A stretch of 64,000 bases of DNA from positions 310,001 to 374,000 of the forward strand of contig JANQOQ010000006.1 of the NCBI GenBank assembly GCA_028285755.1, given 5' to 3'. Source of the DNA: Puniceicoccaceae bacterium. GTDB lineage: Bacteria > Verrucomicrobiota > Verrucomicrobiia > Opitutales > JAFGAQ01. Below, piece after piece: positions 38,654 through 48,517 of the stretch (positions are counted from its first letter, which is position 1; every line of letters begins with the position of its first letter). The notes under the pieces are model-generated. The model was not told the origin of the DNA. It saw nothing but the letters and a program-made list of their open reading frames with translations, and did not search any database. The position numbers and the translations under genes are program-made.

Positions 38654-40140
38654 GTTTTTTTGCCCAGATGCGTCTCTTGTTTTTCCCGGTTTTCCGAGGA
38701 ATAATATGCATCCTCCAGAAGAGATTGGAGTGATTTTCGAGGCTTTACTTGGAATAAAAACTGGAAAGCAAACGCATCCTTAAATATCGCAATGCCCCAT
38801 TGATTGATAGTAGATAGGAGTGCATATATAAAGCGCTGACGAATCGTTAATGCAAAGGGCGCAGGGAATCCCTTTATGAATTGAGTATCAAAACCACTTT
38901 GATTCAGCATACTTTTCAAATTCTTTCGGGTAAAAAGGCGCTGGGACTGATGTCGTAAAATGCCGCGCTTGCCATAATTAAAGTGTCCCAGCAATAACAT
39001 CAGGCGCACTGTAATAAAAGCCACATTGGATGTTATAATATAAAGCGCAGTATCTGGTTTGTTACCCAAATACCTATTTGTCAGCAGCAGTATATCAAGG
39101 GGGTTAGCGAATACCTCCACGCCCTCGATAAAAACAAAGGCATCATAAGATTCAGACGGTTCCTGCTGTATCATCGCCAGATACTCCGCATTGGAAATAT
39201 AAGTAACCTCCTTACCTTTAGATATCAGCTTTTCATGAAGTTTTTCTGCATCATTACCGATCAATAAGAGCTTCTTAGGTTCAGTCAGTTGCTGAAGCAG
39301 AAATTTTTCGGGAGTATTTAACTCAAGACGTTTCGACTGGATATGCAGGGTGTTTTGATCCTTATGATAACAATCGTACTTGGCATTATAAAAGATGCGA
39401 AAACGCTGCAATTTAGCTAAAATACTTTGCACGATCACGTCTTTTGCATACTTGAAACCATTTACGTGACATACTTCATCTCCATAAAACGTAGGGATTG
39501 AGTGCTCGCGAATCGGTATTTTAGCAAAAAAGAGCTGGATAATAATCTCTGTATCAAAATGGAAATCATTACTGTTTAAGTAAAACGGGATCCTGCTCAA
39601 AGATTTTACGGAATAAATACGAAACCCGGAGTGGAACTCAGTCAGAGATGTATTAAACAACAAATTCTGAGTTTTGGTAAGTATCTGGTTTCCAACATAC
39701 TTATAAAAGGGCATCCCGCCTTTAAGTGCACGCCTTTTTTCCATCATTCGAGACCCAAAAACTGCACCCACTTCTCCTGAAAAGTGCTTCATGAGATCGG
39801 GCACCATTTCCGGCGGGTACTGACCATCGCCATGTATCATGGCAACATAATCAAAGTTATTCTGAATAGCGTAATGATAGCCTATCTTCTGATTTCCACC
39901 ATAACCCTGATTCTCAGGATTAAACAACACGGTCAAAGGGAAATCGAATGCGCCCGCGTCACGCTCAAAAACAGCTTTTTCAAATGTCTGATCTTTAGAG
40001 GAATCATCTATTACCAAAACCTCAGTCTCATAGGTATCCCTTAGCTCAATTGGAATGCGTTCTAAAACCTGTTTAATCGTCTTTTCTGCATTATAAGCAA
40101 CGATTAGCAGGAGCAGTTTTTTCTTTTGAACTTTTTCCAT
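38650..40140 (-). CDS. Glycosyltransferase family 2 (DPM/PGL-like) with C-terminal degenerate methyltransferase-like domain
   Basis: N-terminus LLLLIVAYNAEKTIKQVLERIP...VLVIDDSSKDQT...MIHGDGQYPPEMV; C-terminus YDAFVFIEGVEVFANPLDILLLTNRYLG...YGKRGILRHQSQRLFTRKNLKSMLNQSGF. Confidence 0.8.
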   Translation of the reverse strand: MEKVQKKKLLLLIVAYNAEKTIKQVLERIPIELRDTYETEVLVIDDSSKDQTFEKAVFERDAGAFDFPLTVLFNPENQGYGGNQKIGYHYAIQNNFDYVAMIHGDGQYPPEMVPDLMKHFSGEVGAVFGSRMMEKRRALKGGMPFYKYVGNQILTKTQNLLFNTSLTEFHSGFRIYSVKSLSRIPFYLNSNDFHFDTEIIIQLFFAKIPIREHSIPTFYGDEVCHVNGFKYAKDVIVQSILAKLQRFRIFYNAKYDCYHKDQNTLHIQSKRLELNTPEKFLLQQLTEPKKLLLIGNDAEKLHEKLISKGKEVTYISNAEYLAMIQQEPSESYDAFVFIEGVEVFANPLDILLLTNRYLGNKPDTALYIITSNVAFITVRLMLLLGHFNYGKRGILRHQSQRLFTRKNLKSMLNQSGFDTQFIKGFPAPFALTIRQRFIYALLSTINQWGIAIFKDAFAFQFLFQVKPRKSLQSLLEDAYYSSENREKQETHLGKKT

Positions 40141-40167
40141 TTTATCTGTGAATTTACTGCTGTCTCT

Positions 40168-41805
40168 ATGAATCAGTCAATCGAACAAAAGCCATCTGTG
40201 TCCCGAAAATGGCATTCTGTATCCTTTTGGTTGATGCTAAGTAGCTTTGTGTTGCTCGTGGTCATAAACCTAGCATTCAAGTTCATTAGTCTGGAAGATC
40301 CGTTTTCCGGCAACCATTTATTTCGTCAGTTGCAAACCCTGTCCACCATTGAAGCTTATCAAAACGATGGGATTGATCTTTTAAAGCCCCGGGCAAACTA
40401 CATTGGATATCCCGGTTATCTGTTGCTGGAGTTCCCCATTTATCAGGCCAGTATGGCTAAATTATCAGAATGGACTGGGAACGAACCCCTGCTAATATCA
40501 CGTGTATATAATCTTATAGTAGGCCTGCTCAGTGCCGTCATGGTGTATATCATTGCGCGGATTTGGACAGATCGGCTCAGTGCTGCCGGAGCGGTCCTGC
40601 TTTATCTGTTTACGCCCTTAAATATGATGTATCATTGGTCCACACTTTTGGACCCAACGGCTGTATTGTTTGCGCTATTCTCGTTTTACGTGTGTTATCA
40701 AATTATCGAAAACCGGACAAAGCGTATGGGGGTATATATGCTATTCGCGCTTTGCTCATGCCTGGTGGTACTATTAAAGCCGCTTTACTATCTGCCCGTT
40801 TGCCTTCTCTTTGCCTATGCATTAATTCAGCCTTTTATCGTCCGTTCTAGCCCTTTGGATTTAAAGAATTTAGGCATTTTTAAGCTGAATATCATTATTC
40901 CCGTGGGTGCTGCATTTCTGGTAATGTTGGGCTGGATGACCATTTCCCGCTCCTATTCAAGCGCTCAGGATATCAGTTCGCATATTGGCTGGCAAGCGAT
41001 GCTCAACCCCGGTTTTTATGTTACCATCACGTTACGCTATTTATTTTATATTCAAACTCCTCTGATCCTACTCCTGGGCATATTTGCGATCATTCTCAGT
41101 ACTGAAAACCCGAAGCTGAGAATATTGATGCTTTTGCTCGTGGCACTGCCTCCGCTGTATTACTTGCTGTTTGCAAACATAAATACACCTCACGATTACT
41201 ACTCCCTGATCCTGGTTCCGTTTCTCTGCATTGCAGCTGCTGTGGGTTTGCAACACTTATCCCGAAAATTGTTCGCCCATTCTGAAAATCCAAAATCGTT
41301 AATTATCCCCTCAGCGATCGTTGTCTTAGGATGCATACTGGGAACTTATCTTTACATAGCTAATTACTGGATTAAGCCCAATCTGGATAATCGCTATGCA
41401 GTAATTCATGCCTTCGCAGAAAATCGCCTCGAACCCTTCCAATACAGTCTGGTATATGTAAATACGGATGGAAACTTCCAGCTATCGGAGTATCTGGCAG
41501 AATCCCGAAGACATTTGATTCTGGCCGGCATTGGGCGACTCGATGAGAGTAAAATCAGGAAAACCATCAAGCCAATTTACGGGCCTCCTACCCTTTACGC
41601 ATTTAATCATCAATACGGTGAAATGCACTGGAAAAATGCTAACGTAAGCTCCTCAGATATACGGAAGGATGTGGATACCTACGAAGGCCATTTACGCTAC
41701 ATCATTTTCTACATGTTCGACCAGGAGTCTGTACCCGATGACATACCAGGAACCCCAATTCATAAATTCGACGATCTGGTAATCTATGATTTAGCAGGCT
41801 CATAA
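40168..41805 (+). CDS. GT39/ArnT-like (PMT_2) membrane glycosyltransferase
   Basis: ORF 40126..41805; likely start ATG at 40168 (MNQSIEQKPSVSRKWHS). FSGNHLFRQLQTLSTIEAYQNDGIDLLKP, IGYPGYLLLEFPIYQASMAKLSEWTG, multiple TM segments. Confidence 0.75.
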   Translation: MNQSIEQKPSVSRKWHSVSFWLMLSSFVLLVVINLAFKFISLEDPFSGNHLFRQLQTLSTIEAYQNDGIDLLKPRANYIGYPGYLLLEFPIYQASMAKLSEWTGNEPLLISRVYNLIVGLLSAVMVYIIARIWTDRLSAAGAVLLYLFTPLNMMYHWSTLLDPTAVLFALFSFYVCYQIIENRTKRMGVYMLFALCSCLVVLLKPLYYLPVCLLFAYALIQPFIVRSSPLDLKNLGIFKLNIIIPVGAAFLVMLGWMTISRSYSSAQDISSHIGWQAMLNPGFYVTITLRYLFYIQTPLILLLGIFAIILSTENPKLRILMLLLVALPPLYYLLFANINTPHDYYSLILVPFLCIAAAVGLQHLSRKLFAHSENPKSLIIPSAIVVLGCILGTYLYIANYWIKPNLDNRYAVIHAFAENRLEPFQYSLVYVNTDGNFQLSEYLAESRRHLILAGIGRLDESKIRKTIKPIYGPPTLYAFNHQYGEMHWKNANVSSSDIRKDVDTYEGHLRYIIFYMFDQESVPDDIPGTPIHKFDDLVIYDLAGS

Positions 41806-43682
41806 AGCAGCGGCACCCATTGCACCCATTTATCCCGAGAGCCACTCCGGAAGTTCAGATAGCCTATCCACTCATAAAAACTACTCCAACTCTCACCATT
41901 AACCGTCATCGGTTTATCCAGGTTTAATCCATCCAGGGAGATCAAAGTATCCGTTCGGTGCAGGACCATATAGTTGCCCTCGTCCTTCAGCGTTTGCCAG
42001 TCATTGGGGTCGTAATCAATGCCCTGCGCTTCCAACCAATCTCTGTTAGAAGGAAAATTGTTAAATGCCACACTGATCGGCTCAGCGTTCTGGCTTTCCA
42101 GAAATTCGAGCTGTTGGCTGAGAATATGGCTCGAATTTGCATGTCCCAATAAATTCAAACTTGCTAGCAATATGCTGTTGATAAGCAACACTATCAAACC
42201 CAGGCAGGATAATTGCCTCCAAAAATACGCGCGCGTCACTACGCTCCAATTAAAAAATCCGATGCTACTCCGAATTTCACCATTCGACGGATGTAAAGTA
42301 GCGAGCACTAGCACAACCGGCAATAGCCATATGTGACCAATCCAACGCGCAAAATATGCCGGCTGGAAAAATAGTAAAAACCAAAGCGCAAGCGCCCACG
42401 CTATAACCCACCCATTGACTTTGCGCGCGGTAATAATAACTCCCAGGCTACTGCAAACGATTAAGGCTAGACCGAAGCCAAACCAGGGGCCAAACCCACC
42501 CATCCACAAACCGGGAAATGTATTGTAGTAAATACTCCATTCATTCTGTGTTACTTCGAAAGGCCACTTAAACTGATAACCCTGAGTAACCATACTTGCT
42601 TCGGATGTCGCATTGGCAAGGAATTGCAACGGACCAGGTAGCGAATTATAAATGGGCATCGATCTCAATAACTCGGGATTTCTGATAATGTAGGACAACT
42701 CATTTACCCTAAAGACATACTCTATCTTAAACGGTAAACCATCACCGGTTCGCCATAGACCGAGCTGGGAACCTAAAATGACCAATAATAACAAAGCAAC
42801 TGCACCTGATGATAGGCTAATTATCCAAAACCTCAGAGAACGCCGCACGCTCAAAACCAGCACCAGGAAGGTATATACGACCAGAAAACCAGTAAAGGCT
42901 ACACCCGACTTTTTAATCCCAAAGAGTAAAATCAAACTCAGCAGCCAGGCAGCGATAGAAAACACACTCACACGCTTCAAAAAACTGATACTGAGTAATA
43001 ACGACACGCTCGCCATGGAAGTGAAGTAAATATCCTCCCAAAAACTGAATAGTTGAAACAGTATAATGGGGTTGAGCGCCGCCAGTTTCGACAAGGTAAA
43101 TACGTAAAACCGATCGATATCAAAGCTGCGAAAGCAGTAATAAGCCGCCAAAAAGGGTAAAATCAGGAATAGGCCATTAATGCCCTTTGAGGCCTCAATA
43201 TTATTCCACAATGATGCATTAATCGCGCGATAGATATAGCCGAACTTGGTGCTAAATCCACTCCAGGTAAGCTTATCCAGCAGCACCTGGTTCTCCCATT
43301 CCGTGGTATTTACTCCCTGCTCAAAATAAGGGTCCTGTATGGGATTCCACCCCTTCTTGAAAGCAATAATGACCTCTTTTTGAATCAGCATGCCATCCCA
43401 ATTCACCCCATAAATATGCTTTGCCCATAAGCTATTTACGCCTATCAAAACGGCTATGAATGTTAAAGTCATGAGCAGCTGCTTTCGGTATTTTACGTGT
43501 AGAACAGCGACTATAAGGGAGGGAATGGCACCGAATATCACATGATAAGCGGTGATGCCAAAACCCAAAAAAAACAGCAGAAATGTCAATACAATGGTGG
43601 TTGTAAGACCTACTAAAAGGCTAAGTAATAATCGCAAGCTGAACTCCCCGAAATCAAACGGCTCACTGCTTGCATTATTCAT
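41784..43682 (-). CDS. Polytopic membrane protein, GT-C-like (paralogous to 4681..6540)
   Basis: 632 aa; GWNPIQDPYF, FQLFSFWEDIYFTSM, GIKKSGVAF, ARWIGHIWLLPVV, SNRDWLEAQGIDY. Confidence 0.6.
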   Translation of the reverse strand: MNNASSEPFDFGEFSLRLLLSLLVGLTTTIVLTFLLFFLGFGITAYHVIFGAIPSLIVAVLHVKYRKQLLMTLTFIAVLIGVNSLWAKHIYGVNWDGMLIQKEVIIAFKKGWNPIQDPYFEQGVNTTEWENQVLLDKLTWSGFSTKFGYIYRAINASLWNNIEASKGINGLFLILPFLAAYYCFRSFDIDRFYVFTLSKLAALNPIILFQLFSFWEDIYFTSMASVSLLLSISFLKRVSVFSIAAWLLSLILLFGIKKSGVAFTGFLVVYTFLVLVLSVRRSLRFWIISLSSGAVALLLLVILGSQLGLWRTGDGLPFKIEYVFRVNELSYIIRNPELLRSMPIYNSLPGPLQFLANATSEASMVTQGYQFKWPFEVTQNEWSIYYNTFPGLWMGGFGPWFGFGLALIVCSSLGVIITARKVNGWVIAWALALWFLLFFQPAYFARWIGHIWLLPVVLVLATLHPSNGEIRSSIGFFNWSVVTRAYFWRQLSCLGLIVLLINSILLASLNLLGHANSSHILSQQLEFLESQNAEPISVAFNNFPSNRDWLEAQGIDYDPNDWQTLKDEGNYMVLHRTDTLISLDGLNLDKPMTVNGESWSSFYEWIGYLNFRSGSRDKWVQWVPLLYEPAKS

Positions 43683-43694
43683 GTCATTTCTAAA

Positions 43695-46067
43695 TTAAAA
43701 ACTCTGAAAACTGATCAAAACCTTAAGCTCCTTATCTACAAAATCTGAAGAGTGGATAATGATCTGTGGATCCTGACCTGTAGAAAGTATATGCAAGTTA
43801 GAATCAGTGATCCCTACCCGCTCAGCAGTACCTGCAATCTCTATTCCAGCAAAATCATTATCCATATTTGCAGCGATAAGCTCTGTGTTGGTATGCATAT
43901 CGATAACGGCTATCTCACGAATGTGAAAGGTCTTGTAGTCATCGCAGGGATCCAGCCGTAACGAGTTGATCTCTCCCTTGCCGGTCAGCTTAAACTCCAA
44001 CTGGTTCATTGCACCCATAGAGTATGCCTGGATTATGGAGTTTTGCTCTGAAAATGCATCATCCACTGCCCAAAAAATCTGGAAGCGTTCCTGCATGAGT
44101 TCCTCAACCTTCATTTCGGACTCTTTCCATAGGCGGCTCATCACTTTAACCATTGTGGCCGCGTGGGATTGCCATGCGGATTGGTGCTTTTGGAGCATGT
44201 ATTGGATGAGGCTTGCCCGCTGGGGGTTGGCCACTGTGAAAACCATTGAACCGTAGTTCCGACGGTAATAAAATAATTCCATGGGCAACACATCGCCTTT
44301 TATGAATTTTTCATGCAGACCGAGCAGCAAATCCCAGTCTTCGTAAGAATTCATCGACTCATCATAGCCTCCTACCCTTTCCAAAACTGATTTGCGATAG
44401 AGATTTGTGCACTTGCCCTGCGTATTTAAAAAGGGCATAAGATTGGGCACATATCCTACCGGTATGTAGGGGCTGTAGAAGGCTCCGAAATTGCGCGTAT
44501 AACAGGAAACGTACCCCAAATCAGGATTATTACGCAACGCATCGATCGCGATTTTAATGTAATTGGGGTGGATTTTATCATCACTATCCAGGGGTAATAC
44601 GAAATCGCCGGTCGCAGCGGTGATGCCGGCATTACGTGCTGAACTTAAGCCTCCATTGGGTTTTTCGATCTTCGTAACTCCTTCGAGGGCATCAAATGTT
44701 TCATTCGCATTTTCACTGGTTGAGCCATCGTTGATTACAATGGTCTCTATATTCGGATAACTCGACAGGCGTATACTCTCCAGGGTCTCTTTGAGGGTGT
44801 CAGGCTGGTTAAAATACGGGACAACGACTGACACGAGCGGCTTTTCATCCGCCACCCAGTGGCGTGTATTCTGAGGGGCCTCATAATTTTGCATGATCCT
44901 CTGAATGACGCTCTCTGGCTCTGTGAGTTCCCTAGCACGCTCGATCGCCGCCTGTGAAATTCTTTGCATTTCAGAGATATCTCCAGTTATCCCCAAAAGG
45001 CGATTGGCAAGCGCTTCTACATCTTTAGGATCAATGGTATAACCGTTCACACCATCTTCAATAATCTCACCCATACCTCCTTGATCGGATGCAAAAACGA
45101 CGCATCCCTTGGCCATGGATTCCAGGCATGCATTTGCCCAGTTCTCCCATCGCGAAGGCAAAACACATACGGTCGTATTCTCGAGCAATGCACCCACTTC
45201 TGAGTATTCAATGCCTCCTTTGAAAACAATTTTATCCTTCCACTCTTCGGGAATTTGCTTCTCCAACACCTCAGTGTAAGTGCGATTCAGGATGTATGCA
45301 TTCCGTTCCTTACCATAGATTTCGAATCGGTAAGTATCATCGACTTCGAGCACCTTTTTCGCTGCTTCAATAAATACATCCACACCCTTCCTGACCTGCA
45401 CAGACCCCAGAAAGCGGATGGTCTTAATATTTTCGGTTTCCCAGGGCTTTTCTACATCCAGATAATCCAGACTTAGTGGATATGGACATTGAGCAATATC
45501 ACTGCGGCCTACCCGATTCTTAAAATAATCCGCCAATGAAAGCGAGGGGGACGTGACCTTATCTGCATAGCGAACGCTGTAATCTTCCATCTCAATGTCA
45601 CAACTCACCGACGCATGAAACTGAAACTCCTCATTAATCTTTTCCAGCAGCGAGAGGGGCGTGTGACACTTAACGATAAGTCGCGTATCTTTGAATTGGT
45701 TGAGTAGCTTTTTAGCCCTTATCGTGGTAAATCCCTCTCCGCAATACTCAGGAAATTCGACTACATCTACCGGGATTTCTTCAGTCAGCTGAAGGAGTGT
45801 GTAATAAACTCTTTCGGCATATTCATGGTTTGCGGAAAAGAAGCCTCCGACAAGCTCTTCTGGAGTCGGTACAGTCGTCCGCCATTCAATATCCGCATCG
45901 AGCTGATCTGCATTTTCAGCATTTACACAATCGGAAACCAATATGACCCGATGCCCCTGTTGAGCCATGGTTTTACAAACGTGATAAACATAGGTGCCTA
46001 TACCTCCTCCGGTGATTGGCCCATATTCCCTGCTGACGTAAACGATATTCATAGATCTGGATAGCAA
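43695..46067 (-). CDS. Bifunctional glycosyltransferase: GT4 domain plus GT2 domain
   Basis: MNIVYVSREYGPITGGGIGTYVYHVCKTMAQQGH; LPSRWENWANACLESMAKGCVVFASDQGGMGEII; then VSVVVPYFNQPDTLKETLESIRLSSYPNIETIVINDGSTSENA...VLPLDSDDKIHPNYI. Confidence 0.92.
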   Translation of the reverse strand: MLSRSMNIVYVSREYGPITGGGIGTYVYHVCKTMAQQGHRVILVSDCVNAENADQLDADIEWRTTVPTPEELVGGFFSANHEYAERVYYTLLQLTEEIPVDVVEFPEYCGEGFTTIRAKKLLNQFKDTRLIVKCHTPLSLLEKINEEFQFHASVSCDIEMEDYSVRYADKVTSPSLSLADYFKNRVGRSDIAQCPYPLSLDYLDVEKPWETENIKTIRFLGSVQVRKGVDVFIEAAKKVLEVDDTYRFEIYGKERNAYILNRTYTEVLEKQIPEEWKDKIVFKGGIEYSEVGALLENTTVCVLPSRWENWANACLESMAKGCVVFASDQGGMGEIIEDGVNGYTIDPKDVEALANRLLGITGDISEMQRISQAAIERARELTEPESVIQRIMQNYEAPQNTRHWVADEKPLVSVVVPYFNQPDTLKETLESIRLSSYPNIETIVINDGSTSENANETFDALEGVTKIEKPNGGLSSARNAGITAATGDFVLPLDSDDKIHPNYIKIAIDALRNNPDLGYVSCYTRNFGAFYSPYIPVGYVPNLMPFLNTQGKCTNLYRKSVLERVGGYDESMNSYEDWDLLLGLHEKFIKGDVLPMELFYYRRNYGSMVFTVANPQRASLIQYMLQKHQSAWQSHAATMVKVMSRLWKESEMKVEELMQERFQIFWAVDDAFSEQNSIIQAYSMGAMNQLEFKLTGKGEINSLRLDPCDDYKTFHIREIAVIDMHTNTELIAANMDNDFAGIEIAGTAERVGITDSNLHILSTGQDPQIIIHSSDFVDKELKVLISFQSF

Positions 46068-48509
46068 CTACTCTACGATGAACTGAAACAGTTTTGCTTC
46101 CGCGCTGTAAAGATCAACTTTTTCTGATTTACCCTCAGACACCATATTTACCTGCCCACTGTGATCATGCATAAGGAAAGTAATCTGGGTGCATGCAGGC
46201 AATCTTATGTCAAAACTACCAGTGCCCCGTGAAAACAACACATGCTCTGAAACCGCATGATCATTCGGCTTAAGCGTCCACCCTGCCGGGAGCAAAGTCT
46301 GCATAGCAGGCTCCACCCATTCATTACCCTCAGGGTCACGCATACTCAGTATCCATATTTCACTGCCCTGGCTCTGGCTATTCGTCTCGGCACAGACTTC
46401 TACCTTGAGATTCCGGGTGGTCGGGTCACGATAGCCTTCCCAAAGTTCAGGCAAATACCGTTTGGACTCTGCAACGCTGCTATTGAGTTTGCCTATTTCA
46501 CTAAAATGCGTTCTGGCATATCGTTTTTTCCATTCCGGTAGTTTATGATGATAGCTCTCGCTAAAGAAAGAGCTGCACTGACTATATATACCAAGCCCCA
46601 GAAGCCACTCTATCACTTGCTCTGATTGGGAATTCAGCACGCGTGGATCCACTAGACTTAAGTATTCATGGGAGGCAATATCCTGAGTGATCGCTTGATT
46701 CTCGAACAACACGGTCACCTGCAAATCCCGATTAACCAGGCTATTTATGGTCGGATAAATGTCATTTTGGCTCATGAAATCGCAGTTGAACAGCAATAAA
46801 AGCCGCTCGCGCTCATTAGTGGGACGGTATGCGGTCAAATCTTCCGGCTCCAAGCCAATCACCGGATTTACATCACTTAACCCACCAGAAGTATTTTCTT
46901 TTTTAAATTTCTCAATACTCTCGACAATCACCCGCCTTTGAGAATCAACATCCGGCACTTTGCCTGATTGTTTGCTCAAACTACCTTTGTCATGCACCCG
47001 GTATTGGAAAAGCGTTTCACTAGCGAGATTTTGAATGTTCGCTCCCATAAATGCGCACTTTACCCAAAAGTGCCAGTCCTCATGGATATGATCTTCGCCG
47101 AGACCGAAATCCTCATATCCACCCACTGCCTGCCAAAGTGATTTTTTAAAAAGCGCAGCAGTTATGAGCTGATTTTGCTCAAGTAAGGAATCGTAATCAC
47201 ATGCCACCGGGACGCCCATAACCGCATCATCGGCTCCAAAACTCATTGCAGCAGTACCCATGATGTCTGCATCCGCTGCCAGCAGTTTGAGAACTGTTTT
47301 GAGTATAAAATCCGGTGCAATCTTATCATCCGCATCCAGGCAACAGATCAATTCGCCATTCGCCCGGGTTATGCCATAATTGCGATTATCTCCGACTAAA
47401 TGCCTACCCTCGCGAAAATGAATCGTTACTCCACTTGCTTCTAAATCCTTTAATACTTCAATCGTATGCGAATCGTCAGATCCTCCATCGACAACAATAA
47501 GCTCCACAAACGGGTAAATCTGATCTTTTACCGATTGAACAGCCTCAAGCACAAATTGGCCGTAATTAAAGCAAGGAATGACCACCGTTACGAGGGGATA
47601 TCCGGTGTTATCTCTTTCATCCAGATTTTCCGGATGCTCCCGGATGCAATCAGTAAAAGCGACCTCCACGATCTGGTGCGCTGCTTTGGGAATCATACCG
47701 GTTATCGCCTCCCAATGAATGCGTTTATTGGCACTAAACTGCCTCAATAAGGCATCCGCTGTGTAAGTATCGTCCGCAAGATAGCGATTATCACTTGCAC
47801 TATCCTGAACCAGATTAAGGGGAAGTGAAAAGCTGACGGATGAATCAAAACATACGACCTGAAAATACTGTGAACGGACTTCAACGGCCTTGCCGGCCAG
47901 GGTGTGTTCGAGCTGATTTGGGTTCAAGATAACATCCTCACCTCCCAATAAACTCAGTATCTTCTGGCTTCTATGAATGCTGCAAGAGACATCAAACGGG
48001 TATCCGAAATCGCCCTCTGCTCCCTGCCATTCAAATAACATCTGATCATTCCCAATCATTGCATGACTGGGTAATGCCTGAGTCTGACCATCCTTCATGT
48101 AGCACTCACGGGTGTTTAGCCCCAGTCTGAGTGAATACGCTAGGGCTCTTGGATGTTGATTTAGAGCTTCAAAACAACCCCGAAGATCAAATTGGCGCAC
48201 GAATAAAGTATCGTCCACCATCATCAGAATTTGTTCCGATTTCCTGAGTTGCAGCAGCACGTTGTCGTAAAAATGAGTCTGACTCTGAAAAACAACACCC
48301 GGAAATGTGCGCCTAAGTTGCGCGTATTGATATTCATGCGCTGCGTTGGTTGTTTTGTAGAGCACCGTGATAGCCATGGTGTCACCCAGCTTCCGGGATT
48401 CCCATACACTCGCCCATAGAAAGCTATGGAGCGTTGCTTCCAGCTGGAGTGCACGATCCTTACTGAATATTAGGATGCTGCGTTGTTGTGTCTCCATGAG
48501 AATTTTCAA
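46068..48509 (-). CDS. Multidomain glycosyltransferase: N-terminal GT-A-like region, central GT2 domain, extra C-terminal region
   Basis: N-terminus SILIFSKDRALQLEATLHSFL...ILMMVDDTLFVRQFD; central VTVVIPCFNYGQFVLEAVQSVKDQIYPFVELIVVDGGSDDSHT...LICCLDADDKIAPDFI; C-terminal region not recognised. Confidence 0.85.
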   Translation of the reverse strand: MKILMETQQRSILIFSKDRALQLEATLHSFLWASVWESRKLGDTMAITVLYKTTNAAHEYQYAQLRRTFPGVVFQSQTHFYDNVLLQLRKSEQILMMVDDTLFVRQFDLRGCFEALNQHPRALAYSLRLGLNTRECYMKDGQTQALPSHAMIGNDQMLFEWQGAEGDFGYPFDVSCSIHRSQKILSLLGGEDVILNPNQLEHTLAGKAVEVRSQYFQVVCFDSSVSFSLPLNLVQDSASDNRYLADDTYTADALLRQFSANKRIHWEAITGMIPKAAHQIVEVAFTDCIREHPENLDERDNTGYPLVTVVIPCFNYGQFVLEAVQSVKDQIYPFVELIVVDGGSDDSHTIEVLKDLEASGVTIHFREGRHLVGDNRNYGITRANGELICCLDADDKIAPDFILKTVLKLLAADADIMGTAAMSFGADDAVMGVPVACDYDSLLEQNQLITAALFKKSLWQAVGGYEDFGLGEDHIHEDWHFWVKCAFMGANIQNLASETLFQYRVHDKGSLSKQSGKVPDVDSQRRVIVESIEKFKKENTSGGLSDVNPVIGLEPEDLTAYRPTNERERLLLLFNCDFMSQNDIYPTINSLVNRDLQVTVLFENQAITQDIASHEYLSLVDPRVLNSQSEQVIEWLLGLGIYSQCSSFFSESYHHKLPEWKKRYARTHFSEIGKLNSSVAESKRYLPELWEGYRDPTTRNLKVEVCAETNSQSQGSEIWILSMRDPEGNEWVEPAMQTLLPAGWTLKPNDHAVSEHVLFSRGTGSFDIRLPACTQITFLMHDHSGQVNMVSEGKSEKVDLYSAEAKLFQFIVE

Positions 48510-48517
48510 ACTAGCTG

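Noticed and set aside
40126-40167. 14-codon N-terminal extension of the 40168..41805 gene
   Set aside because: Overlaps the divergent gene start; ATG at 40168 gives a normal soluble N-terminus before the first TM helix.
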